Part shown: positions 43,934 through 51,577 of the stretch, in pieces
Numbering within the stretch: the stretch's first letter is position 1
Layout: each line of letters starts with the position of its first letter
NCBI RefSeq assembly: GCF_013387495.1
Contig: NZ_JABZEE010000010.1
Span: 62,001 to 126,000 of the forward strand
Reading direction: 5' to 3'
Source of the DNA: Streptomyces sp. PKU-EA00015
GTDB lineage: Bacteria > Actinomycetota > Actinomycetes > Streptomycetales > Streptomycetaceae
Length of the DNA: 64,000 nucleotides
The notes under the pieces: generated by a model
The model's input: only the letters and a program-made list of their open reading frames with translations
Databases searched by the model: none
Told to the model about the DNA's origin: nothing
Translations under genes and position numbers: made by a program

Positions 43934-45198
43934 GCCACACTCACCGCCGTCCCGCGCGCCATGGGCCCGAAGAGCAGCGTCGCCACGGCCGGCACCCGGT
44001 CGGCAGGCACCCCGAGGACCGGCGCGACCAGCGAGCCGACGGCCCGCTGCTCGGCCGCAGTCGCCGAGACCGGCCCGGCTCCGGGCGGGCCGCCGGCAGC
44101 GACATCCTTCGTACCGTCGTCGAGCTTGGTGTGTCCCGACGGTACGGAAGGGTTGGGGATGCTTCTGCAGTTGGGGCCGGAGCGATCGGCATAGCGCGGT
44201 TCCTCACCGGGTCGGTACGCGGGTCGCGGATGGACGAATTCGAGGGTGATACGCATCTCGCCGCCCCTGAACGCCTTCTCCGATTCCCTGGTCTGGCGCT
44301 CGAGGCCGTCCAGGAGACACGGGTACTCGGGCGAGTAGCGGGCGAACAGGTCGAGGGTCGGGCGGGAGACACGGCCCAGGGTGATCAGCCGCTCCCCGTT
44401 GTCGTCGAAGAACTTCTCCGCCGTGCCCGCGACCTTTGCCGTTCCCGTCAGGGCGGCGGCCAGCTGCTCGCGCTTCGCCACGATCGTGCGGCTCGTGGTG
44501 ACGGAGTTGCGCAGGATGTTCATCAGGTCCGGTGCCGCGTCCCCGTAGACCTCGGCGACATCGGCGAAGCGGGAGATGTCCTCCTGCATGGACGGCATAT
44601 GGGGGTTGAGCTCGCGCAGATAGCGCTCCAGCCGGACCAGGTTGTCGCCGATGCGGTCCCCGCGTCCTTCCAGCGCGGTGGAGAACGCGTGCAGCGTGGC
44701 GTTGAGATCCGCGGGCCGCACGGCGCGCAGCAGCGGGAGCAGGTCGTTCATCAGGTGCTGCACCTCGATGCCGGCCCTGGTGCGGTCCTGGGTGATCACG
44801 TCACCGGCCCGGATGTGCCGGCCGGACGAGCCGGGCGGCGCCACGAGATCGACGAACTTCTCACCGAAGAGCGTCTTCGGCAGCAGCCGTGCCTGCACAT
44901 CGGCCGGGATCCGTTCGACGTGCTCCGGCTTCAGAGCGATGTCGAGCGTCGCCTTCTGCCCGTCGGCCCGCACCTCGCGCACCTCGCCGACGAGCAGTCC
45001 GCGCAGCTTCACGTCGGCCCGCGGGTCGAGCTGGTTGCCGAGCGTGTCGGCCTCGAGCGTGATGCGCACCACCGAGGTGAACACCTGCTGGTACGCGGCC
45101 ACGGAGAGCGACAGCAGCAGGGCGATGACGGCGAGGAACACGATGCCGTACAGCCGCAGCCTGCCACTGCGCGCCGCGGCGCCTCCTTGGATGCTCAT
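43930..45198 (-). CDS. mceA: MCE-family protein, MceA position
   Basis: A 422-residue MCE protein: helix YGIVFLAVIALLLSLSVAAY, MCE domain (VRITLEADTLGNQLDPRADV, KLRGLLVGEVREVRA, GEKFVDL) and a helical body with ARYSPEYPCLLDGL, the conserved PEYPC segment typical of MceA. Starts 6 nt after yrbEB. The first of six MCE genes in the usual A-F order. Confidence 0.94.
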   Translation of the reverse strand: MSIQGGAAARSGRLRLYGIVFLAVIALLLSLSVAAYQQVFTSVVRITLEADTLGNQLDPRADVKLRGLLVGEVREVRADGQKATLDIALKPEHVERIPADVQARLLPKTLFGEKFVDLVAPPGSSGRHIRAGDVITQDRTRAGIEVQHLMNDLLPLLRAVRPADLNATLHAFSTALEGRGDRIGDNLVRLERYLRELNPHMPSMQEDISRFADVAEVYGDAAPDLMNILRNSVTTSRTIVAKREQLAAALTGTAKVAGTAEKFFDDNGERLITLGRVSRPTLDLFARYSPEYPCLLDGLERQTRESEKAFRGGEMRITLEFVHPRPAYRPGEEPRYADRSGPNCRSIPNPSVPSGHTKLDDGTKDVAAGGPPGAGPVSATAAEQRAVGSLVAPVLGVPADRVPAVATLLFGPMARGTAVSVA

Positions 45199-45204
45199 CG
45201 GCCC

Positions 45205-46023
45205 CTACCCCGCTATCCGTACGGTCGTGTTGGCGCCCCAGATCGCCAGGCTGAGGAAGAAGTCGAGAATGTTGATCGCCACGATCGAGGTCCGCACCGC
45301 ACGCCCGACCGCGACGCCGACACCGGCCGGGCCACCGCTCGCGTAGTAGCCGTAGTAGCAGTGCACCAGGATGATCACGACGGCGAAGACGATCACCTTG
45401 CCGAAGGACCACAGCACGTCGACCGGCGGCAGATACTGCTGGAAGTAGTGGTCGTAGGTGCCGGTGGACTGTCCGTAGTAGCCGGTGGTGATGGTGCGGG
45501 CGGCGAAGTACGAGGACAGGAGCCCGATCACGTACAGCGGGATCACCGCGACGAACCCGGCGATCATCCGCGTCGTCACCAGGAACGGCAGCGACGGGAC
45601 GCCCATCACCTCGAGCGCGTCTGTCTCCTCGCTGATCCGCATCGCGCCCAGCTGCGCGGTGAACCCGGCCCCGACCGTCGCGGAGAGGGCCAGGCCCGCC
45701 ACCAGAGGGGCGATCTCACGGGTGTTGAAGTACGCGGACAGGAACGCCACGAAGTTCGACGTGCCGAGCTGGTTGAGCGCCGCGTATCCCTGCAGGCCGA
45801 CCTCGGTGCCGGTGAAGAACGACAGGAACGCGATCACACCGACGGTCCCGCCGACGACGGCGAGCGCGCCACGGCCGAAGCTCACCTCCGCGAGCAGTCG
45901 CAGGATCTCCTTCTTGTAGCGGCGCACGGTGCGCCCGGTCCAGGCCAGCGAACGGCCGTAGAAGGACAGCTGCCGGCCCAGCTCCTCGAGCTGAGGTGGC
46001 AGCAGACGGTTCATCAGCGGCAT
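45205..46023 (-). CDS. yrbEB: MlaE/YrbE-family permease (YrbEB)
   Basis: A 272-residue inner-membrane permease of the MlaE family. Basic N-terminal interface helix (TVRRYKKEILRLLAEVSFG), several hydrophobic segments, and the family EExDALEVMG motif as EETDALEVMGVPSL in the loop that meets the ATPase. It pairs with YrbEA to make the permease under the Mce ring. Starts 3 nt after the yrbEA stop. Confidence 0.95.
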   Translation of the reverse strand: MPLMNRLLPPQLEELGRQLSFYGRSLAWTGRTVRRYKKEILRLLAEVSFGRGALAVVGGTVGVIAFLSFFTGTEVGLQGYAALNQLGTSNFVAFLSAYFNTREIAPLVAGLALSATVGAGFTAQLGAMRISEETDALEVMGVPSLPFLVTTRMIAGFVAVIPLYVIGLLSSYFAARTITTGYYGQSTGTYDHYFQQYLPPVDVLWSFGKVIVFAVVIILVHCYYGYYASGGPAGVGVAVGRAVRTSIVAINILDFFLSLAIWGANTTVRIAG

Positions 46024-46026
46024 CGC

Positions 46027-46797
46027 TCAGCCCCTCTGCGGAACGATCTGGAAGTACACGGCGGTCATCACGAAGTTCGTCACGAACAGCAACATGAAGG
46101 TGATGACCACCGACTGGTTCACCGCGTCACCGACGCCTTTCGGACCACCCTTCGCGGTCAGGCCCTTGTACGAGGCGACGATCGCGGCGATCGCCCCGAA
46201 CACGAGTGCCTTGAGCTCCGCCGCCCACAGGTCGGAGAGCTGGGCGAGTGTGGTGAACGAGGCGAGATAGGCGCCCGGAGTGCCGTTCTGCAGCACCACG
46301 TTGAAGAAGTAGCCGCCGGCCACACCGACCACCGACACCAGGCCGTTGAGCAGCACCGCGACCAGCATCGTGGCCAGCACCCGCGGCACCACCAGGCGGT
46401 GGATCGGATCGATGCCGAGCACCTGCATCGCGTCGATCTCCTCGCGGATCTTGCGCGCGCCGAGGTCCGCGCAGATCGCGGTGCCGCCCGCCCCCGCGAT
46501 CAGCAGCGCCGTCACAATGGGTGACGCCTCCCGCAGCACGGCCAGCACCGAGGCCGCGCCCGAGAACGACTGTGCGCCCAGCTGCCGGGTGAGACTGCCG
46601 ATCTGCAGGGCGATCACCGCGCCGAACGGAATGGACACCAGGGCGGTCGGCAGGATCGTCACACTCGCGACGAACCAGGCCTGCTGGATGAACTCCCGCA
46701 CCTGGAAAGGCCGTTTGGGGATCGTCCGCAGGACGTCCAGTCCCATCGCGAACAGACTGCCGGAATGCCGCAGGGCACCCGTGGGGGACAAGCTCAT
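46027..46797 (-). CDS. yrbEA: MlaE/YrbE-family permease (YrbEA)
   Basis: A 256-residue MlaE-family permease, the partner of YrbEB. It has MGLDVLRTIPKRPFQVREF at the N-terminus, and the ATPase-contact motif ARKIREEIDAMQVLGIDPI. The start codon overlaps the stop of the ATPase gene by 4 nt. Together with the Mkl ATPase it powers lipid transport through the Mce subunits. Confidence 0.95.
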   Translation of the reverse strand: MSLSPTGALRHSGSLFAMGLDVLRTIPKRPFQVREFIQQAWFVASVTILPTALVSIPFGAVIALQIGSLTRQLGAQSFSGAASVLAVLREASPIVTALLIAGAGGTAICADLGARKIREEIDAMQVLGIDPIHRLVVPRVLATMLVAVLLNGLVSVVGVAGGYFFNVVLQNGTPGAYLASFTTLAQLSDLWAAELKALVFGAIAAIVASYKGLTAKGGPKGVGDAVNQSVVITFMLLFVTNFVMTAVYFQIVPQRG

Positions 46798-47750
46798 GCG
46801 CCCGCCGCCTTCCCGCGCACGGCTGCGCGCATCTGTCGCAGGGACTCGCGCTCGGCGATCGCCTCCCAGCGGGGAGGCCGGTCGATGCCCTTGGTGGGCA
46901 GCAGCCGGGGTGTCAGGTCGGGTATGCCCTGCTGCTCGTCGTCGGCGTCGCCCAGCTGGGCGAGCTCCTGCTCGACCTGGGCGGCGTCCTTCTCCTCCGC
47001 CATCCCGATCGGGCCCTGCATGCGGCCGTTCAGGAACTGCCGCACGACCGGTTCGTCGCTGGTCAGCAGCTGCTCCCTCGGGCCGAACATCACCAGCTCC
47101 CGCCGGAACAGCAGCCCGATGTTGTCCGGCACCTGCCGGGCCGAGGCGATGTCGTGCGTGACGATGAGGAACGTGGCGTCGATCTGGGCGTTCAGGTCGA
47201 CGATGAGCTGGTTGAGGTAGGCCACGCGCACCGGGTCGAGTCCCGAGTCCGGCTCGTCGAACAGGATGATCTCCGGATCGAGCACGAGGGCGCGGGCGAG
47301 TCCGGCGCGTTTGCGCATGCCGCCGGAGATCTCGCCGGGCAGTTTGTCCTCGGCGCCGATGAGGCCGACCATGTCCATCTTCTCGAGGACGATCCGGCGG
47401 ATCTCGCTCTCCGGCTTGCGCGTGTGCTCGCGGAGCGGAAAGGCGATGTTGTCGTAGAGGTTCATCGACCCGAACAGCGCGCCGTCCTGGAAGAGGACGC
47501 CGAAGAGCTTGCGGACCTCGTAGAGCTCGTGTTCGCGCAGTGTGGTGATGTCCGTGCCCGCGATGCGGATCGATCCGCGTTCGGGTTTCAACAGCCCGAC
47601 GAGGGTCTTGAGGAAGACCGACTTGCCGGTGCCAGAGGGCCCGAGCATGACCGAGACCTCACCGGCGGGCAGGGTCAGGGAGACGTCCTGCCAGATGACC
47701 TGGTGCCCGAAGGACTTCGTGAGCCCTTCCACACAGATCTCGACACCCAT
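46794..47750 (-). CDS. mkl: ABC transporter ATPase of the Mce system (Mkl/MlaF-like)
   Basis: A 318-residue ATPase that energises the Mce/YrbE lipid transporter. Walker A GPSGTGKSVFLK, Q-loop VLFQDGALF, ABC signature ISGGMRKRAGLARAL, Walker B IILFDEPDSGLDP and H-loop VTHDIASARQV are all present. The C-terminal extension of about 70 residues is longer than in MlaF. The ATG at 47750 has AAGGG 8 nt upstream; the GTG at 47759 lies within that SD. It is the first gene of an eleven-gene operon (to mas2) joined largely by ATGA/GTGA overlaps. The promoter carries an element shared with the transglycosylase-sigma operon. Confidence 0.95.
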   Translation of the reverse strand: MGVEICVEGLTKSFGHQVIWQDVSLTLPAGEVSVMLGPSGTGKSVFLKTLVGLLKPERGSIRIAGTDITTLREHELYEVRKLFGVLFQDGALFGSMNLYDNIAFPLREHTRKPESEIRRIVLEKMDMVGLIGAEDKLPGEISGGMRKRAGLARALVLDPEIILFDEPDSGLDPVRVAYLNQLIVDLNAQIDATFLIVTHDIASARQVPDNIGLLFRRELVMFGPREQLLTSDEPVVRQFLNGRMQGPIGMAEEKDAAQVEQELAQLGDADDEQQGIPDLTPRLLPTKGIDRPPRWEAIAERESLRQMRAAVRGKAAGA

Positions 47751-47782
47751 CCGGTTCACCCTTCAGCTGTGGAGCGGTCCGA

Positions 47783-47818
47783 CACCTGCTCTACGGGGAG
47801 GGCCGCCGCGTCCGTCGC
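47783..47818 (-). promoter_or_regulatory. Predicted ECF-sigma promoter of the mce operon
   Basis: Reading toward mkl: GCGACGGAC (47818-47810), a 14-nt spacer, then CGTAGAGCAGGTG (47795-47783), 32 nt before the ATG. The same two blocks with the same spacer occur before the transglycosylase gene (50689-50654). The length and two-block form match ECF-type -35 and -10 elements. Confidence 0.75.
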
Positions 47819-48408
47819 GACGAGGCGAAATTTTTTTCGGGCGCGTTACGGGAGGATGCCGGGCGACGCCTCCGGGGGCGCTGCTCCGGACGTCCCGCGC
47901 CCCAATCTCTGGCTTCGCGCCACCGCCCCCGTTGGGGCGCCGCCCCAAGCCCCGCGCCTCAATCGCCGGCGGGGCTTGTTGTCCGAGGCGCGCTCGTTGG
48001 GGCTCCGCCCCAGGCCCGAGGCGTCAAGCGGTGGCGGGGCTGGCATTTCGCTGGGCGAAGTCAGCGCGTCCGGCGCGAGGCCACCGCGCGAGACGCGGTA
48101 CGGGACCGCGGCGGAGCCCTGAAGGCCCACGGCCGCGAGGCCGAAGGGGATGGGGACACCGCGCGAGGCGCGGCACGGGCCGGGGCGGGGGCTCAGAGGC
48201 GTGGCCGGCAGGGCGCAGGGGCCCGGGCGGAGTCACGGCGTCGCGAACGCAAAGAGTCCGGCGGCGCGGGCTGCCGGGCCCGTGCGCCTTTCCCTTCCGG
48301 CGCGCGAGGCACGGTGCGGGGTCTGGGGTCGGGGCCCCACGTGCGGGATGTGGGTACCGCCCACGGCCGCGAGGCCGTAGGGGGAGGGCCGGGAGGGGAA
48401 AACGTCAC
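47819..48408. other. Intergenic region rich in GGGGC/GCCCC repeats
   Basis: About 590 nt with no supported gene between the mce promoter and the sigma factor stop. It holds several short GC palindromes, for example TTGGGGC-GCC-GCCCCAA (47932-47948) and TTGGGGC-TCC-GCCCCAG (47997-48013), and repeated CGCGAGGC motifs. Similar elements are scattered between Streptomyces genes. AAATTTTTTT at about 47828-47837 is unusually AT-rich for this DNA. Confidence 0.5.
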
Positions 48409-49428
48409 CTACGGGAGCGTCGGCACCGGGACCGGCACCGACGGCGTCGGCACCGGCGGAGGCGTGAGCTCCGGGAGCTGCGAGGTCGCGGACGGGACGT
48501 CCGGGACCGGGACCTCGGGGACCTCGACGCCCTCCGGCAGTACCGGCAGCCGCGGCACCGACGACGTCCTGAGCGGCAGCGGGGGCAGCGACACCTCCGG
48601 CAGCGGCAGCTCGGGCAGCACCGGCTCCGACCGCCGTTTCGCGCCGCCCGACGGCACCGGCTGCTCCTCCCGCGAGCCGAGAGGCGACGGCGCGGTCGGA
48701 CCGGGCCCACCCGGCCCCGGCTCCTGCGACGTCGCGACCGCCGGCGTCGCCGGGCGCGGGCCGGGCGTGTCCCCACCGGGCGCGTACGGCAGAACGAGAC
48801 CGGCGACCGCCAGCGTCGCCGCCGTCGACGCCACGGCGACCGCCTGCGCGTGGCCACCCCGCGGCCGGCCGCGGCCGCACAGCCACAGCGCGAGACCGAG
48901 CGTCGCCGCCAGTGAGTTGCGCAGCGTCCGCCGGGCCCTGGCCAGCAGGGACTCGACGGTCCGGTAGCTCAGGCCCATCTTCATGGCGACCTGCCCGACG
49001 TCGAGGTCCTCCGACTTCAGCCACAGCGCCTCGGCCTGCCGGGCGGGCAGCTCACCGCTGCGTACGGCCAGCCAGCGCGCCTCCGCACGGTCGCACACCG
49101 CCTCGTCCACCGGCGCCGGCCGCGGCGGGTGCAGCGTCGGGCTCGTGCGGACCTCGGCCTCGCGGCTGACCTGGCGGTGCCGGTCGACGCACAGCCGCAT
49201 CGTCACCGTCGTCAGCCAGGCGCCCAGCCGCTCGTCGTCCAGGTGGGGCTGCTCCGCGGCACGGAGCATCGCCTCGTGCACGGCGTCCTCGGCGTCCTCC
49301 ATGCTGACGGACCGGCGCCGGGCGACCCGAAGCAACTGCTCCCGGTGGCTCCAGGCGCGTTGCCAGCGCTCGTGCGCCTGCTCGGCGCCCTGTCCACCGG
49401 AGTGCTCAGGCTGTGTGTCCGTCGCCAT
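48409..49428 (-). CDS. ECF sigma factor with transmembrane helix and Pro-rich outer tail
   Basis: A 339-residue fusion. Residues about 15-85 are sigma region 2 (MEDAEDAVHEAMLRAAEQ, LGAWLTTVTMRLCVDRHRQ); residues about 120-170 are region 4 (LPARQAEALWLKSEDLDVGQ, MGLSYRTVESLLARARRTLR). A hydrophobic helix follows at about 195-216 (AVAVASTAATLAVAGLVLPY), then about 120 residues rich in Pro and Val, with repeats such as LPEVPVPDVP and PVPVPTLP. Ordinary ECF sigma factors are about 180-200 residues and soluble, so this one appears membrane-tethered with an outside tail. It lies 130 nt after the transglycosylase gene on the same strand and probably shares its promoter, which would make it autoregulated. 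Confidence 0.88.
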   Translation of the reverse strand: MATDTQPEHSGGQGAEQAHERWQRAWSHREQLLRVARRRSVSMEDAEDAVHEAMLRAAEQPHLDDERLGAWLTTVTMRLCVDRHRQVSREAEVRTSPTLHPPRPAPVDEAVCDRAEARWLAVRSGELPARQAEALWLKSEDLDVGQVAMKMGLSYRTVESLLARARRTLRNSLAATLGLALWLCGRGRPRGGHAQAVAVASTAATLAVAGLVLPYAPGGDTPGPRPATPAVATSQEPGPGGPGPTAPSPLGSREEQPVPSGGAKRRSEPVLPELPLPEVSLPPLPLRTSSVPRLPVLPEGVEVPEVPVPDVPSATSQLPELTPPPVPTPSVPVPVPTLP

Positions 49429-49558
49429 GAGGGCCCCCTTGCTCTCACCACCGTCCGCGTGCTTGTCCGGCGGATGGCGACATTACCGCCCGGTATCCGG
49501 AGTTGTGGAGGGGGAGAGCCCCATCGAGTCCTTTCTGTTGCCGGAGGGGGCGTGGGGA

Positions 49559-50602
49559 TCAGTCTCCGCTGGTCAGTGAGGTGGGCAGAGTGGCTCCAGG
49601 AGGCACTGGGACAGGGACGGGCAGGGACGGCAGCGGCTGTGCGGGACCGGTTGTGCCGGCCGGCTCGGTCGGGCGCGCGGACGGCGACGGCGAGGGGGTC
49701 GCCGACCGCGACGGGCCCGCGGACGACGGCGACGGCGCGGGCGACGGCTTCTTGGTGCCGGACGCCGCCGGTTTCGCGGTGCGTGTCGGCTCCGGCGAGG
49801 GACGTGCCTCGCCGCGCGGCCCTCCGGCGGCCGCGCTGTCGGGCACCACCGTGTGCCCGTCGAGGTAGTACGCGAACCACGCCCGCACGGTGAGCATGTA
49901 CGCGGTGGAGCGGTTGTAGCCGAGCAGGGCCCGGTCGAGGTCGCCCGCGTCGGACAGGTCGCGCCCGCCCGCGCACAGGTAGCGCCCCGCGGCGAGTGCG
50001 GCGTCGAAGACGTTCCCCGGGTCGCGGAGCCCGTCGCCGTTGCCGTCCGCGCCCCAACTCGCCCAGGTGGAGGGGATGAACTGCAGGGGGCCCACGGCCC
50101 GGTCGTACTCGGTGTCCCCGTCGTACCGGCCGCCGTCGCTGTCCCGGATGAGAGCGAAGCCGTTGCCGTCCAGGCGCGGCCCGAGGATCGGCGTGAGCGT
50201 GGTGCCGTCCGCGGCCACCCGGCCGCCGCGAGCCTGTCCCGACTCGACCTGCCCGATTGCCGCGAGGAGCTGCCAGCGCAGCCCGCAGCCGGGGGCGCTG
50301 CGGGCCAGCTCCGATTCGGCGGCCCGGTACGCGGCGAACACCGTGGCGGGCAGCGAGCCGACCGACGCCGTGGCCGGCGTCCCCGCCGGCCGTTCCCCGG
50401 CACCGCCCGCGCCCGGCACCCGCAGCGGTGGAAGCTCGGTGCGGTACGTGCCGTCCCCGGACACGCTCGGCCCCTGCGAGGGCTCGGCGCTCCGCTGCCC
50501 CGAGGGCGCGGCGGCCCCCGGCCCCTGCGACGCGGTGAGCGCCGCCATCGCCGCGGTCGCGACCGCTGTCGCCCTGACGCCTCTGCGCGTACGTCCTGCC
50601 AT
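49559..50602 (-). CDS. Secreted lytic transglycosylase
   Basis: A 347-residue exported muramidase-like enzyme. The signal peptide is MAGRTRRGVRATAVATAAMA with cleavage near residue 32. The transglycosylase domain (about 85-240) shows LRWQLLAAIGQVESGQARGG with catalytic Glu120, AVGPLQFIPSTWASWGADGN and DPGNVFDAALAAGRYLCAGG, the pattern of MltB/SLT-type enzymes in actinomycetes. The last 100 residues are Ser/Pro-rich and end with a LPSLPVPVPVP segment like the neighbouring sigma factor tail. ATG 50602 is preceded by GGAGGGG. The enzyme cuts peptidoglycan; its promoter matches that of the mce operon. Confidence 0.9.
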   Translation of the reverse strand: MAGRTRRGVRATAVATAAMAALTASQGPGAAAPSGQRSAEPSQGPSVSGDGTYRTELPPLRVPGAGGAGERPAGTPATASVGSLPATVFAAYRAAESELARSAPGCGLRWQLLAAIGQVESGQARGGRVAADGTTLTPILGPRLDGNGFALIRDSDGGRYDGDTEYDRAVGPLQFIPSTWASWGADGNGDGLRDPGNVFDAALAAGRYLCAGGRDLSDAGDLDRALLGYNRSTAYMLTVRAWFAYYLDGHTVVPDSAAAGGPRGEARPSPEPTRTAKPAASGTKKPSPAPSPSSAGPSRSATPSPSPSARPTEPAGTTGPAQPLPSLPVPVPVPPGATLPTSLTSGD

Positions 50603-50653
50603 CTGCAGACCCCTCCTGCCTCCGCCCACCGGACGTCCGTCCGCGGCTCCCGT

Positions 50654-50689
50654 CACCTGCTCTACGCACAGCCGCCGCGGGTCCGTCGC
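50654..50689 (-). promoter_or_regulatory. Predicted ECF-sigma promoter of the transglycosylase-sigma operon
   Basis: Reading toward the transglycosylase gene: GCGACGGAC (50689-50681), a 14-nt spacer containing GCGGCGG, and CGTAGAGCAGGTG (50666-50654). This is 51 nt before the ATG at 50602. It matches the mce promoter base for base in both blocks. Confidence 0.75.
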
Positions 50690-50788
50690 ATGCCCCGCAC
50701 GTTTTTCGCGTTCCGCATGGCAGAGGCCCCCCGGGCAGGCCCCGGAGCAGGGTTCCGGGGCCGGGTCCCCGCGCGGAAGGGCCGCGGC

Positions 50789-50800
50789 TACCGTGGGGGC
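50789..50800 (+). promoter_or_regulatory. -10 box for a probable leaderless transcript
   Basis: TACCGT (50789-50794) is exactly 6 nt before the ATG at 50801. The intervening GGGGGC is too close to act as a normal SD. Confidence 0.5.
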
Positions 50801-51052
50801 ATGGTGCGACTGAGAGTGGAGTTCACGACCGAGCCGTTCGACCTGGACGAACCGCCCGCCCACGCGATCGCCGTCCGCGAGGTCGTCCAGGGCGCGGGTC
50901 TGGACAAGGTGGACGTCGGCCCCTTCGGCAACACCGCCGAGGGTGGGGCCGACCAGGTGCTCGGCGCTGTCGACGCGCTGCTGCGCAAGGCGCTGGAGAC
51001 CGGTGCGACCCGGGTGTCCCTGCAGGTCAACGTGGTGGAGGGGGAGGAATGA
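50801..51052 (+). CDS. Small thiamine-binding/YkoF-like domain protein
   Basis: An 83-residue cytoplasmic protein: VRLRVEFTTEPFDLDEPPAH, VVQGAGLDKVDVGPFGNTAE and ETGATRVSLQVNVVEGEE. The ferredoxin-like beta-alpha-beta pattern with a central VDVGPFGNTAEG turn resembles small MTH1187/YkoF-type thiamine-binding proteins, but I am not certain. The stop overlaps the start of an HTH gene (ATGA), so the two work together, possibly as sensor and regulator. Confidence 0.65.
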   Translation: MVRLRVEFTTEPFDLDEPPAHAIAVREVVQGAGLDKVDVGPFGNTAEGGADQVLGAVDALLRKALETGATRVSLQVNVVEGEE

Positions 51053-51426
51053 CCGGGCCTGCGGACCACGCGCTCGCCCGGGCGGTCAAGCCTCTCGTCG
51101 ACGCCATGGGCGGAGTGCTGATCACCCCCGGTGAGGCCGCCGAGGACGATGTCGTGCTGAGCTGGGAGGGCGAGGAGGTCGTCGCCGTGCGCCTGCCGCA
51201 GCTCGCGGACTCCCTCGACCACATTCTCGCGGCGCTGGAGCGGCAGCACGGCAAGCCCCTCGCCGAACTCGACCGCAAGACGAAGCAGTCGGTCGTCAGG
51301 ACACTGGAGGCGCGGGGCGCGTTCTCCGTACGCCACGGCGTCGAGACGGTGGCGGGCGCTCTCGGCGTCAGCCGCTTCACCGTCTACAACTACCTGAACA
51401 GGGAGAACGCGGCCAAGGGCGACTGA
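51049..51426 (+). CDS. Helix-turn-helix regulator, operon partner of the small binding protein
   Basis: A 125-residue protein. The N-terminal half forms an alpha/beta domain (LVDAMGGVLITPGEAAEDDV, VAVRLPQLADSLDHILAALE). The C-terminal half is a helix-turn-helix (LDRKTKQSVVRTLEARGAFS, VETVAGALGVSRFTVYNYL) similar to the HTH of PucR/Fis-like regulators. Its gene overlaps the preceding one by 4 nt and is just upstream of the uraD operon on the same strand. It is therefore a candidate local regulator of purine breakdown or of its own operon, with no direct proof. Confidence 0.8.
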   Translation: MTGPADHALARAVKPLVDAMGGVLITPGEAAEDDVVLSWEGEEVVAVRLPQLADSLDHILAALERQHGKPLAELDRKTKQSVVRTLEARGAFSVRHGVETVAGALGVSRFTVYNYLNRENAAKGD

Positions 51427-51488
51427 GCGCCGGCCGGCTGTCGCCGCCGTCCGGCTCTTCGGGCGGCGGCTTTTGTGTACGCGAGTTT

Positions 51489-51528
51489 TCAACAAAGTGT
51501 TGACGTCGTGTTCCGGAGGGCGTTAGCT
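51489..51528 (+). promoter_or_regulatory. uraD promoter with CAACA-N3-TGTTG operator
   Basis: TCAACA-AAG-TGTTGA (51489-51503) overlaps -35 TTGACG (51500-51505); -10 TTAGCT (51523-51528) follows after a 17-nt spacer. Same operator and same placement as at katA. Confidence 0.7.
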
Positions 51529-51577
51529 ATCCGCAGCCCGTCCGACGCACCACGATGAACAAGCCACGGAGGCTCCC

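Noticed and set aside
43900..46524. 874-codon plus-strand frame opposite mceA and yrbE genes
   Set aside because: Shadow frame; the minus-strand mce genes are certain.
47819..48408. Small genes in the GC-repeat gap before the sigma factor stop
   Set aside because: Open frames of 60-94 codons overlap on both strands with repeat-derived Pro/Arg/Gly sequence and no SD.
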